Positions 44,290 to 56,505 of a DNA stretch of 64,000 nucleotides are shown in pieces. The DNA comes from Strongylocentrotus purpuratus (Eukaryota; Echinodermata; Echinoidea; Camarodonta; Strongylocentrotidae), in the NCBI RefSeq assembly GCF_000002235.5, contig NW_022145612.1, forward strand, positions 15,926,809 to 15,990,808, given 5' to 3'. Below the pieces are notes generated by a model. The model was not told the DNA's origin. It ran no database searches and worked only from the letters and a program-made list of their open reading frames with translations. Numbering within the stretch: position 1 is the first letter of the stretch; the number at the start of each line of letters is the position of its first letter. A program made the position numbers and the translations under genes.

Positions 44290-44408
44290 AGGGGAGGGGC
44301 ACGTTAACACACAACGCAGGCTTTAGTCATCCGCATGGGTTGTATTCAAACCCGAGATCTTTGGTTCGACAGGTAGACGCTTTACCGACTGAGCCAACTC
44401 GACTCCTC
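44040..44408 (-). mobile_element. tRNA-derived SINE, minus strand
   Basis: On the minus strand the head reads TTGGCTCAGTCGGTAAAGCG (A-box) and CGGGTTTGAATAC (B-box region), followed by a body with CCTGCGTTGTGTGTTAACG and G/C-rich blocks. It lies exactly at the left boundary of tandem unit B. Confidence 0.75.
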
Positions 44409-44410
44409 CT

Positions 44411-45562
44411 AATAATTAAAGTGAAGCGCATTTAAGGCGACAAAATTGTTGGTGCATGGTTAGCTCCTTAATACAATTGATCCCTAAATATATTTGCCAT
44501 TAAAATTAGGTCAGGAAAGTACAATGAATTTCAGAATAGTACATATTTTCACCAAGCAGAGCGTGGGTCCAGTCTTAGGGGGGGGGGGGGGCATCCGTAA
44601 GGCTAGGGAGGGGGGCACCAGTCTCATTCCATGTATTCGCCGACTGAAATGCAAATAAGGAAGGTCAGCGGTCATGGGTGTGTGTGTGTGTCCTTTCATA
44701 TCTTTCCAATCTTTATCCTTCTATTTTGTTTAAAACCCCTTTTCTCCTTTTCCTTTCTAGTTCGTTTTTAAAGCAATTCGATACCGATAAGGTGCACATC
44801 CCATGCTCCCATTAAGTTACGTCACTGGCTCTGAGTATAGTCTTCTAGAACTGTTGATATGGGCGATGTCTGTGTTTTTTTCCATAAATGATACAGCCAT
44901 GCTGATAACTCAAACATTATAGTACACATAGAATTGTGATTTACTGGTCCAAAGACTCTGAACGCATGGTCACATATTTGAGGCGTTTTTCCTAATATTT
45001 CATCAGAAAATGAACAATAATTCATGCATGATTGCGCTTTTGACAATGAAAACGCCACTGAACTTTGCACATAGGCGTTTCATTTAGTGTCAACGAACCA
45101 ATGCATCAGGACTGTCGATTTTGTGTACATGATAAAAGACCCGTTCATGGGCTCCATATTGTCACATCCGCGAACTTTATGCTGCCGTGATCATGGGGTT
45201 ATAATATATTTTGCTGGACATATATTTTCACGATGCATGTACATACTTCTGGGAATTATTTGTCCACGTGTTAGCATGAACATGATCAAATCGTGTAGTG
45301 TCTCCTGTTTGACTCCTGTAGTTCTGTGTTTGTCGACATTTTCCAGAGTCTTTGAACACTTTCCCTCACATGCATTGACTATGTATATTGGAAGCAATAA
45401 TTGGTGACACCAATCTTCTGCGAGGATTGAGGAAAGAAGGGTGTATATCTACACTGGACATTAAAAGCACAAATCATGGGCCACTCCTAGTTTTCTCACG
45501 CACTGGTTAAAGAAGACTACATTTATTATCATTCTCACACTGTTGCTCTACCAATCCGGATC
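44411..45562. other. Start of tandem unit B
   Basis: Non-coding segments paralogous to 440-890 and 2541-2990 follow one another here without the insertions seen in unit A. A G-run element piece with GGGGGGGGGGGGCATCCG lies at 44579-44630. No gene is supported. Confidence 0.5.
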
Positions 45563-45682
45563 ATGGATATCAGCTGTTCTTCTAAAAGCATCGTTAGTAT
45601 ACTATTCGTATCATTTTCCTTCTGGTCTGTAGCATTTCTTGTCCCAGTATGTCAAATTCCCACTAAACTCATTGTCTACCTG
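45563..45682 (+). CDS. Candidate signal-like first exon (unit B)
   Basis: An ATG opens MDISCSSKSIVSILFVSFSF then WSVAFLVPVC, a short basic-free start with a strong hydrophobic core. The ORF reaches ATTGTCTACCT at a perfect GTAAGT donor. This would be phase 2, which does not fit the phase-0 start of the next recognised exon (50104), so a missing exon or a different gene must be assumed. It could also be chance. Confidence 0.3.
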
Positions 45683-48600
45683 TAAGTAGGTCCGTCCCAT
45701 GCTGTATTCCACACAAGTTCATTCCATGTCTGATGTATGTGTCCACCAGACACTCAAGATCAAGTCTCATCATTGAGTACACCAATTCAGTTAGGAGATT
45801 ATGGTATATTAAAGGCTTTTAACCCTCATATGATCAGGGTTTGATCCTTGGTGCTGACATCCTTGGAACAAGATGTTGTCACCTACGATTGTCCCTCTCC
45901 TACCAGGTGTATAGGATATGGGTATATAGCCTAGTTATGCTGGGGTAATAAAAGGTTCATGCCCTCGGGAAGAAGAGTGTTAATTTCTATTAATGAATAA
46001 TCTTATCATTATAGTTTATCATAATAGTTTATTGTCATTGTTGCTTCAACAGTTCCAGATTTGAGAATGCAAGCACATAACTCTTTATCTGTGCCTATAT
46101 TAAATCCAATTTCATCGGCATTATAATACTGCTAAGACTGTGTACGAAAACCTACATATTATCTTTTATAATACATATTATGTCAAGTCGAATCGATAGA
46201 TACGGTGAATAAAATCACAGGTTTTCGATCATATCCTTTTCAATGAATGAAATTTTGTCATGGCGACCCAACTGTTCGATATTCCCAAGGTCTATAAACA
46301 GCTTACGGTTACATATGTTGGGAAAATAATACCATGCATCGAAATCAGCTGTACCGGAGGTTGGCAACCTGATTTGCAATATGATTTGCTTTTTTTATGA
46401 ACTTTTTTTATGAGGTTTTTTTTTTCTCGAAATTATTCAACAGAGTTTCGAATATAGACATAATGTTCAACACGTTTATTCCATTTGATAGGTTTTTACA
46501 CATACTCCTAAATCAATTGAGAAACTAAAAATATAATACAAACGGAAACAAGAAACAAATGCCTGTAAAAACTACTTCTTCATACCAACTAATATTACTA
46601 AAAGTTTCTAATGAAAGCATGAGAAATCTTTCTTTGAATGTAAAATATGCGTTATTAAATCTCTCCTCCTACCACAATTAATGTATCTTTTTTTCTCGGG
46701 GTTATGTGTTAAAATTCTTGCATCCTTTTTAAGGATCTGAATAAACTCTTATAGATTCATTGGAAATGGAGGCAAAGACAGAGTTCAGAGAAAATTGCTG
46801 TGTAACGATTATAATCTTGTGGTCTATGCATGACTGGTATCAGTATACACTTGCACTAGCTTAGAAAACGAAGTGGGTGAAAGATTTGTTCGATACAAAA
46901 TTTGAGTGTTGTTGGAAAGTAAATTAAATGTCTATTTTTCAAGACATTTATCAAGCCGTTAGGATACTTTTGAATGAAAAAAACTGTTCAATTAGCTAAT
47001 TATATTAAAGCATGGTAAATTTTCAAAGTGAACGCTGCATTCGACCTCGTGGGTAGACAAATTTATGATATAGGTGTTTGTCAACACCAGTGAGTATACT
47101 ATCAAAATCCGTACAATTTTTGTATCAGAGAATTGACACAATATAAATAAATTGTACTGTTGGTGATCTACTAAACCCACCCAATCCAGAAAATAGATTT
47201 TTTAAAGAATTGATTCTTGATTTTGATGTTTCACTATAAGATAGGAGTAAATACACTTTTCTGATAAAAAAATATTCCTAGTGAAGGTTTGATGACCTAA
47301 ATGAAGATGATATTGATGTGCTACATGTAGATAGGATAATATTGGACATTCATATGAAGTGATGTTTGAAAGGAATGTCCCAGAAAAACGATATGACTAT
47401 TGGAAGGATATGTTACTATTACAGGAGATTAACACTTGGAGGAGTTTTTTTAATATTTATTTTAAATTGTTTGAAACTTATTGTTTGAAAACTTATTTGA
47501 TGTCCAGAAGAACAAGTTTTTGTCATCTATGTTTTTATGTCTAAAATACTACAATTATGTGTGCAACTTCCAAAGTAGACATCCATCTGTCGTTGGTTTT
47601 AAACAATTTATCAATACTAAAAACAAAAGTTATATTACGTTGCCAAAGAAGAAAGGAAAATTAACATTTCATTTCAGGAAGTAGAAGTTTGAAATCTAGT
47701 TTGACATCTTCAACTTTTATTTTCTCTCATATTGAAGAATATTTTAAAAATTATTTCCATACTACATTATTATATTTTTTTTGGAAGGGGGAGTGTCCTT
47801 TTTTGTTGTTGTTTGTTCTTTCTAAATGATTTCCTGTACATGAACATTATATTTCATTATTGTGCTCTATCTTTTTTGTTATATCTTTTGCTTTTTAAAA
47901 CCAATAAAACATATTAATGAATAAAATGTTTATAAAACTAACAGTAAAACGTGTTAGAATACTCTAGACTAATCTATGCTTTGTGAATAATCATTTACAG
48001 AATAACACAGTGCTTTGGTTAATGATCTATAACCAATATTTTGTATAGTAGGTCTGAATTCATTGAAGGTGAAATTGGGGATATTGTGCATTTCAAAATA
48101 ACCTACATGCCTCACCTCCGAACCGGGTCCATTGTTGCTTTGATAAAATGACAACATTCCAAATTGCTTGACGTCATCTCTCTGTTGACGTCATCTCTCT
48201 GTGCAACAATAGAAATACAGGATAAAGGTACTATAGAAGCAAGAATAGTCCAGTTACCACGTTTGACAAAAGGGGTTTTCCCGAAATTTTGCTACGGACT
48301 CACACATTATTCCGTAACCTAGTTATTTTATAGACAAATATTTAGCTCTTAGTCCATTGTCCAAGAGAAGTTTGATGCCCCCCCCCCCCCCTGTCACATA
48401 TATTCTTATGTGTATAGGTTTCTGAATTTGGGCAATGTAATTTTTGAAAACAGTCCTTCTTTGCCTTTTTGAAAAAGTGTTTCACATATAACCCAAAACA
48501 TTCGGTTCAGTTATGATCACAAAGTATTCATGACAAATATAAATGTATTTAAACTGTTTAAAATGTGCTATGAACCTTGGTATTTGCAGAGTAAACTTTT

Positions 48601-50103
48601 TATATAAAATCTTGTACAAACATTCTCATACGAGTAAATACACTTGTAGCTCGTTTACACCAATGTCCAAAAATCGTGATTTGACTGAAGTATGGAAATC
48701 TTTCACTGGAAGGAACTTGTACAACAAGAGTATCCTATGTATGCATATATTTTGCCTTACAAGTTACGACCCCGTGGTCTAAGTTCCATCGTAATATCGG
48801 GATGTTGGAGAAATGGCGATGCTTGGACCATCGTGTAAAAGGGCCAATACATCGAGTGGTCTGCATACAATACTGGATCATGCTCAGTACTGTTTCCATT
48901 GACTGATTATTGATGTGAATGATTAACACAAAGAAAAAATATGAATTGTACAAAGGGTACAAAATAAAGGATACGGCAGGGTAAATCATTACTTTCTGGG
49001 TTCTACGTCCTTATGAATCTATGATTGATTTGCTCTTGAATAGGCATAAGGTATAAGTATTCACATACAGACTGTTCATGTTTGGCGGGTGTTTGGTTAG
49101 CAAAGGTAACAGCAGTTTTTCACCGAAAGAACATCTTTGATTCTCTATTGGGTGGGCACGCCTCATTGGTCCGAGGGGGGGGGGGGGGCTGTTAGAGGAG
49201 AGCACCCCATAAAATGACGTGTCTCCGAACTTCAAAGCACATCGGTAGCAAAAGCAGACTTTTGGACAGAAAAGAAGAAATGAAACATCAGTCGCCTCTG
49301 CATAGTGTTAAGGACTACTACTGTCATTCAGTCGGAACATGGGATGTGTGGGCCGCTGTCAACTTCTAAAAGGGATAAGGAAAGAGAGACGAAAACTACA
49401 TTCAGTTACTGTAACTTTCCTGTTTCACCTCTTATAATTATTAATGATATTAAAAGAATGACAATAATTTTGATTCATATAGCGCTCAATACAATGCCTT
49501 TGTTGGCTTTACAGTATAGGCCTGGCCTGATCATTCTGATCCATGAACACGCACAACGCACATCTTCAATCGATTTGAGTGTTTATATCTGCCATAACCA
49601 TACTGACCACTCTGTAGGAATATACAAAAGTCACCTATGATAACTTCTGCCATTCTGCTAGTCAAATTTACCATGGCAATATCAATGGTTTGACAAAGGC
49701 GCGCCTTGAAAGGGCTCGTTACTTTGCATATTTGCGTGATCTGAAATTCTTTTCAAAATGGTTATGTGGGATAAAGTACACACTCATCTACTTAAATGCT
49801 CAATATGATTTTGTCTTATTGTATTTTGTTCACTGTCATGATCACATATTTCTGTGTCTCAATTCAATAATAGTTTCCTTTACAACCAAATAAGTAAGGC
49901 CCGTAAACAAAAAAGAACAATCATATACATGTAAGGAAGATAAGATTTTTTTTTCTCAAAAAGGTTATAAAAGTGGCATTGGGCGTTGGAAGAGGGGATG
50001 TGTAGTAGCGTCTTATTCGCAGTAAAACCATACTGTTATTGTCACCGATTCACCGAATCAGAATAACAAAATTGAATGTAATCTTTATCCTATTTATTCC
50101 CAG
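45683..50103. other. Unit B region upstream of the signal exon
   Basis: Paralogous to unit A's 3440-3490, 4640-4963, 15677-17353 and 18506-20326, mostly without the transposons. It contains a C-run at 48378-48390, a G-run at 49175-49190 and the LINE-like fragment counterpart near 47060-47260. A 51-codon ORF starts MTCLRTSKHIGSK at 49215 and ends WDVWAAVNF. No exon is firmly supported. Confidence 0.45.
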
Positions 50104-50234
50104 CTTTGGCAGTCAGCCATATGCGTTGCAGTGCTAACCATGCTGTATGTAGTGGCGCTATCCGATGAGGATGTGTGTACTGTGCCAGACAGCAACTGTA
50201 CATGTTCTTCTCCATTGACGTCACGACCCCCCAG
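50104..50234 (+). pseudogene. Unit B signal exon, left part
   Basis: Reads [20 protein letters not shown] then DEDVC and [15 protein letters not shown], closely matching the unit A exon, before being cut by the insertion at 50235. It rejoins at 52580-52590 (ACCTTCATTTG and the GTAAGT donor). With one copy of the 8-bp duplication removed the exon is 142 bases, phase 0-1, as in unit A. Confidence 0.75.
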
Positions 50235-52571
50235 CACTGGCGTACCTATGGGGGGGGCAGGGGGGGCAGAGTGCCCCCCCTGACGGGCTCCAGGGGAAAA
50301 AAGAAAAAGGGGAAAGAAAAGAAAAGAAAGGAAGGGAAAGAAAAAGAAAAAAGGAAAAAGGGAAGAAAAAAAGGAAAGAAAGAGAAAAAAGGAAAAAAGG
50401 GAAAAGGAAAGGAAAGGAAAAAAATGGGGAAATTAAAAAAAAGACCATGGCCGTATACGAACCAGGGGGGGGGGGGGCAGTTGACCCCAGATATTTTGAA
50501 AACGTACAGTTTTTTTCCCGAAAATGTAGTGTAGGCATATACCAAATCCTTCAATTCTACTTTTGAAAATGCAAAAGTACCCTCATGACCAGTTCGGTCG
50601 CTCGAACTACCTTCAATCCTTTTGCTTTTGAGATTCTTCGAAAACTTTTAACGCATCTTTCCCCCTCCCTCACCAGAAAAATATTCCGCATACGGCCCTG
50701 AAAAATTAAGACAAATGAAAATAGGAAAATATAAGTGGTATAACAAATTCGAAACTCCTCGCTGGCGCGAACTGCTTGCTAGCCTATTTTGTATTAAATA
50801 TTTTCACTTGCTCGTCCCCCTGAAAAAAGAAAAGGATTAGCATTGCCTAGAATACAATTGTGCCTGCCCCGACGGGCCCCGACCTGCAACCATGGCAACA
50901 ATAACACACAATGTATGTACCAAATGTTACTAAAAGAGACTAATTCAATTTTCTCGCTCGCTACACTCGCTCGCGAATAAAATGAATAGACATTGCTTTG
51001 GAAACAATATTGTGCCCACCCTTGACCTGCAACAATATCATTAAAAATGGAAGAGTTGTTTCGCCCTCTCGCCAAAAAGGAATTAAATCGCGTTAAACGC
51101 GATTGCGTCCATCCTGACCTGCACCAATAAAAACAAGTTTATTTATTAATTTCTATTAAAAGAGAATTTTTTTTTTTTGCTTGCTCGCTATGCTCGCTCG
51201 CCAAAATGGAATTGACACCGCTAACGTGCCCGCCCCAACCTGCAACAACCAGTTAATAATTATGTACCAAACGTTATTCAAAGAAGTTTTGGTGTGCTCG
51301 TGCTCGCCAAAACGGATTTAACATCACCTTAGACATGATTGTGTAAGCCCTGACCTGCAACAAAAAAATCTGAAATTTATGAACCAATTATCATTACAAA
51401 CATTTTGCTCGCTCGCTACGCTCGCTCGCCAAAATAGAAATAACACCGCTTTTAATAATCACGTCCCTGACATTGGAACAATGAACCCAAGTTTTATGTA
51501 CCATATTTTCCCTATAAAAGAGAAGTGATTTTTTTTGCTCGCTCGCTACGCTCGCTCGCCAAAATAGAAATAACACCGCTTTTAATAATCACGTCCCTGA
51601 CATGGAACAATGAACCCAAGTTTTATGTACCATATTTTCCCTATAACAGAAAAGTGATTTTTTTGCTCGCTCGCCAAAATAGAAATAACACCGCTTTTAA
51701 TAATCACGTCCCTGACATGGAATAATGAACCCAAGTTTTATGTACCATATTTTCCCTATAAAAGAGAAGTGATTTTTTTTTTGCTCGCTCGCTACGCTCG
51801 CTCGCCAAAATAGAAATAACACCGCTTTTAATAATCACGTCCCTGACATGGAACAATGAACCCAAGTTTTATGTACCATATTTTCCCTATAAAGGAGAAG
51901 TGATTTTTTTTTGCTCGCTCGCTACGCTCGCTCGCCAAAATAGAAATAACACCGCTTTTAATAATCACGTCCCTGACATGGAACAATGAACTCAAGTTTT
52001 ATGTACCATATTTTCCCTATAAAAGAGAAGTGATTTTTTTCGCTCGCTAGCTCGTGGAATTATGTGCCCACCACTAACCTGTTACAATATCATTAAAAAG
52101 AGAAATGTAGGGGGTTGCCTGCATGCCCGCCAAAATGGGATTGACATTGCCTTAAACACGATTGTGCCCGCCCCCGACCCGCAACAATGAAGCAAATTTT
52201 ATATAGCAATTCGGAGAGAAAGATGTATTTTCACTCGCTAGCTAAGATGAGTATAAAATCACCCTAAACACAATAATATTGTTCCCGCGCCCTGTATGGG
52301 ACAATTGAACCAAGTTTAAGTGGCAATTATTAAAAAAGAAGTGATTTTTTTTCTTGCTCGCTACGCTCGTTTGCAAAAAAATGAAATTAACGTCGCTAAC
52401 AAGTGAATGTTTCCACCCCCAACTTGCAACAATACCAGTTTATATACCAAACGTTACTTAAAGATTTTTTTTTGCTCGCTCGCTCGCCATCAGAAGTGAA
52501 AATTAGCATCGCCTTTTTTGTTTGTTTCGGTCGCTTGCCCCCCCTGACGGAGTACCCCAGGTACGCCACTG
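50235..52571. mobile_element. hAT-like non-autonomous element in a coding exon
   Basis: The ends are CACTGGCGTACC and, inverted, CAGTGGCGTACC. The flanks are identical CCCCCCAG at 50227-50234 and 52572-52579. Inside are a G-run, a polypurine tract (50288-50440), another G-run, then a tandem array of ~130-bp units. ORFs over the purine tract are artefacts. No transposase. The unit A exon is the empty site. Confidence 0.9.
51407..52040. repeat. ~130-bp tandem array with GCTCGCTCGC motifs
   Basis: Five near-identical units start GCTCGCTCGCTACGCTCGCT and contain AATAACACCGCTTTTAATAA and TATGTACCATATTTTCCCTA. More diverged relatives of the unit extend on both sides through most of 50750-52510. 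Spacing is 118-130 bases. Confidence 0.9.
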
Positions 52572-52590
52572 CCCCCCAGACCTTCATTTG

Positions 52591-53450
52591 GTAAGTACAA
52601 TACATGTTGCACACGAGGTGTCATTTAGCTGACGTAGGGCTGCGTCATGGATAATGGAGTGCTGCAGCCTTTGATGCGCCATGCGAAAGTGGTATCCTAC
52701 AAAGAGTGGTTGCATAATAACAGGAGTAAACATTTTGTTTAAGTTCCTGCGTATGGGCTACTACTCTTATCAGCTCAATTCGACGCGGAATGTTTGACGC
52801 AATCAAAATAACGCCTCATGTACTACGAGCATATCATTCAAAGCATCAGTTTTAGCTCCATTCGATCACCGATGTATAATAGATGCCTAAAGGTATAAAC
52901 TTGGGAAGATTTCCACCTTTCCAAGGTGATATTAAAATCGGGTCTTCACAAGTTTACAGTCGATAGTAAGTATCAACGTTTTTATTGCAATAATAAATAA
53001 CGTGATAGAGATATATGGCAATATCCAGTATACCTCTGATTTCCCCCTCGTTTTTGAATTCAGCTTGTTCCGACTGATTGCGCAACTTTGTGTAAATATT
53101 CAACGAAATGTTTGTTAACACGATTGATATGTTAGAATTGAATTAAAACCGTCTTTAATAAAATGTTCATGAATCATAGTCGTATTGTTATATACACATA
53201 GACTAGGGGGTGATACCACCCTCTCTCGACGCTCTTCCTTACATCTTTGGGTGTTACCTAAAGCTATTGTTGGAATACACACGTTTTTCCCTTATGTAAT
53301 CAGCTGAAATGCTAAATTCAAATTAAAATGATATTTTGTCTTTTAAAAGTATTCTCTGTGATCGAGAACAAAAATAGTTGAAAGCCAATAGTTGTAATAC
53401 AGTGTCTATATTTACCGCTCTGATTATTTCCTTCTCGTTTCCATATGAAG
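52591..53450. other. Unit B intron 1
   Basis: Continuous with unit A's 20466-20497 and 21494-22317, without the MITEs. No gene or RNA seen. Confidence 0.6.
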
Positions 53451-53639
53451 CTGATTGCTCTGTCGGGGAACTACCAGGGAACCTCACATCGCTGATTAAT
53501 GGCACCTGCGAGACCAATGCTAATGTACCATGTAATACAGTGTGCATGTTTAAGTGTGACGCAGGATACACCATCACTCACAATGAATCCATCATCTGTA
53601 AAATAGGAATGTTTACACCTGACATTCCATCGTGCAATG
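53451..53639 (+). CDS. Unit B exon: CCP domain
   Basis: 189 bases, phase 1-1: [41 protein letters not shown], then PDIPSCN. Close to the unit A exon with conservative substitutions. The ORF continuing past the donor is intron read-through. Confidence 0.85.
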
Positions 53640-54302
53640 GTAAGATTTTTCATGAATATCCCCTAACTTTTCTCAGAAAGTTCAAATTCTTTTTCCTATG
53701 CTTCAAGGGAGGGCTTCAAGGGAGCGCTTCCACCAAGCATCTAGACCAAGAACTAGATAGTTTATTCCTCAGCACTACATCCTGACTTATGGATCCTGCT
53801 GAGTATCGTCGTAGAAGTAGAAGTATATCTATAGTGGCGTAGCTATAGACCAATGAGAAGCACGTACCCTCTTCCCATCAACTGGTGATGACAAATGAAA
53901 GAAAGAAAGAAGAGAGAGGGAGAGAGAGATACAAACTCTGAGACAGAGAGAGAGAAAGAAAATGGACAGAGAAAGGGAAGAGGAGGAAAAGGGGGAGAGG
54001 GGTAGAGGGGAAGGGATGGGGGAGGGGAGATTAAGGGACCATGCGTTATGAGAAGAAGGTTTTACGACCCCCTCTCACACCCTGCTTTTACTGTTTCTCC
54101 CCCGAAGGTCTCCAATGCACCAGTGAGACAATTATACTTGAACCCATCCTAACACCACTGTTTACACCTAAAATAATATATGCCCTCCCCCCAAAAAATA
54201 ATGTATACATACGTCTTGGCTAGTCTACTATCATATTTTGTCCACAAATTAGGCCAATTGCACTTTCTGATCTCTACTTTTGTGACCTCCTACTTTTATC
54301 AG

Positions 54303-54376
54303 AACCGGATGAATGTGCTTCTTACCCGTGTGATAACAATGGTACATGTGTAGATCTCTTAAATTCTTGTTTTTAG
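54303..54376 (+). pseudogene. Truncated EGF exon
   Basis: Starts like the other EGF exons ([19 protein letters not shown]) but after the GATCTCTT step it runs straight into intron sequence (TTCTTGTTTTTAGTATTTTAG) that in unit A lies ~75 bases beyond the donor. Cysteines 4-6 and the donor are lost and a stop follows. A simple deletion explains it. Confidence 0.8.
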
Positions 54377-55544
54377 TATTTTAGTAGTAGTTTGATTATG
54401 CTCTTCATTTACCAATTGCTGTTTTCATGATATTCTGTAATATTTGTAGGGCAAAGAAAATTTCAGGAAAGCCAATAATCAGACCGGAAGTGAAAAATTT
54501 TGGTCTAAAATTATTCAAAAAAACAGTCAAAATTGTACACTTTTTAGTGTTGCAATGGACCTTTAGATGTAACTGACAGGGTACTAATGTGTTTGCTGCC
54601 ATCTATTGGCCTTGTACGTTCAGTGCATTTGAGTACATGGTAAGAAAGCTGCCTCCATGGAGGCACTCTAGTGCAACTGAACTCGCGACTGCAGGCCAAG
54701 TTATCCCATTTTGGATAAAAAATTATGGTAGGAAACTGTGTTTGAAGTACCTTTAAAATATGCTAATTATCTCTGAATTATAAATTTTTGACAAAAAATG
54801 CTGTAACTTGAAAAATATTCATCAGAATTATTTCAAAATTGGCAGAAACATGCAACAAACAATCCTATCAATCCTATCATGGTTTTTGCACATACAAACG
54901 TCACAAGCAAAATAATTGTCAAAAATCATTCGAGTTTCTGTTTTTTCTTTGAAACATTATAATTTTATGTAAATGATGAAAATTATACAAACGGTGTCAT
55001 AGGATTGTTGTGCATACAAATGTACTATCAAAATCACAAAAAAGTGCCTTGAAATCGTTATTACAATTACAGTACTAGTACAAAGAACCAGCACTACAAT
55101 ATTTTTTTGAATATTCATGTCCTTGAGTAATTTGCATATAATTTGTATATCAAATGAGATAAATAACTTTCTCAGAATGTTTTAGATTGTCCATTGCCTC
55201 AGCTCTCCAGAAATATATGGTTCATAGTAGTTTACTATTAATATCACGTAATGATCGATTACGAATTCTGTATCAATTTGCATTTCACTGTATTTTACCA
55301 GACTGGTCCCCTCAAACATAAAGGTACTAAAGCAAAGCAATACTATTTCGTAGTACCGTACCAGAAATGTTCGCGATACAATTAACAAATAGCAAATCAT
55401 TAAAATATATGTGAATACAACATACTGAATTGTTAAAGAATGAGATCAAGACAATAAAAATACATGCACTGTTCATACAGTCGAGATAATGCAACTTGCA
55501 CTTTGTGTTTAAAATACATTTCTATTTCTTCTTACTTTTATCAG
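54377..55544. other. Unit B intron
   Basis: Parallel to 31745-32790 of unit A, with a string of small differences. No gene. Confidence 0.55.
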
Positions 55545-55658
55545 AGACGGATGAATGTGCTTCTAACCCGTGTGTTAACAACGGTACATGTGTAGATCTC
55601 TTAAATGACTATAATTGTACCTGTGTACCTGGATATGAAGACAAGAACTGCCAGAACG
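55545..55658 (+). CDS. Unit B exon: EGF-like domain
   Basis: 114 bases, phase 1-1. [19 protein letters not shown] then [18 protein letters not shown]; six cysteines and the C-x-D-x4-Y-x-C-x-C pattern. The donor is GTAGGT rather than GTAAGT. Confidence 0.85.
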
Positions 55659-55945
55659 GTAGGTCGTTTCCATAATTATATACGTTGTGTATGGTTATTA
55701 CATATAAAGGTACTAAGCAAAGCAATAGACGTGTCTTTCTTTCGTAGTACCATTTTAGAAATGTCCATGATACAATAAACAAGTCGCAAATCGTTCAACT
55801 AAGCGTAAAACCAACGCACTGAATTGTTAAAGAACAAAATCATTAAAAATGAAGATGTAAGCATCGTTCATAATAAAATAGTCGAGATAATGCAATTTGC
55901 ACTTTGTGTTTAAAATATATTTCTATTTCTTCTTACTTTTATCAG

Positions 55946-56059
55946 AGACGGATGAATGTGATCCTAACCCTTGTGATAACAGTGGTTCATGTGTAGATCT
56001 CTTTAATGACTATAATTGTACCTGTGTACCTGGATATGAAGGCAAGACCTGCCAGATCG
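55946..56059 (+). CDS. Unit B exon: EGF-like domain
   Basis: 114 bases, phase 1-1. [19 protein letters not shown] then [18 protein letters not shown]; all six cysteines present. The GTAAGT donor is intact. Confidence 0.88.
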
Positions 56060-56169
56060 GTAAGTCGTTTCCATAATATATACGTCGTGTATTATTATTA
56101 AACATATACATATTAAGCAACGAGATAAACATCTCTTTCTTTCGTAAGTACCGTACCAGAATGTTCATG

Positions 56170-56505
56170 ATTGATCTTTTATTTATTTATTGGCTCCATT
56201 AGTAGTTAAATACTGTTTTCCGTGAAGACCCTACGACAAAAATACAACATTTGCAAACATATCGATGTAAACAATACAAATCGAGACAAAATAAATTTCG
56301 GTACAACATTTTCGAACAAAGGAAAGGAAACAAAAAACAACATAATGGACCAGTTCATTTATTAAGATAATCATAACGCCAAAACAAAAGAGTAAATTAA
56401 GAATTTGATGGCTCATTTCTTTACAAATTAGGTAAACTATTCCAAATAGCCGCACCATGTTTTCCCATCTATGTTTTTATTTTGGGTAAGATTAATCTGC
56501 GCACC
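56170..56505 (-). pseudogene. LINE 3' remnant, unit B copy
   Basis: Matches 33030-33346 of unit A and joins directly to sequence found at 33992 there, so about 650 bases, including the reverse transcriptase part, are missing. The [13 protein letters not shown] frame lies in this stretch in disrupted form. Confidence 0.55.

Noticed and set aside
50175..50554. 119-codon plus-strand and ~100-codon minus-strand ORFs
   Set aside because: They run from the broken signal exon into the transposon's purine tract; the composition is low complexity.
51407..52040. CRISPR or satellite centromere array
   Set aside because: Units of ~130 bp are contiguous, only about five copies, and contained within an 8-bp-duplication-flanked element.
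53378..53785. 135-codon ORF read as one exon
   Set aside because: Its central part is the true CCP exon; the ends are intron read-through beyond AG and GT borders.
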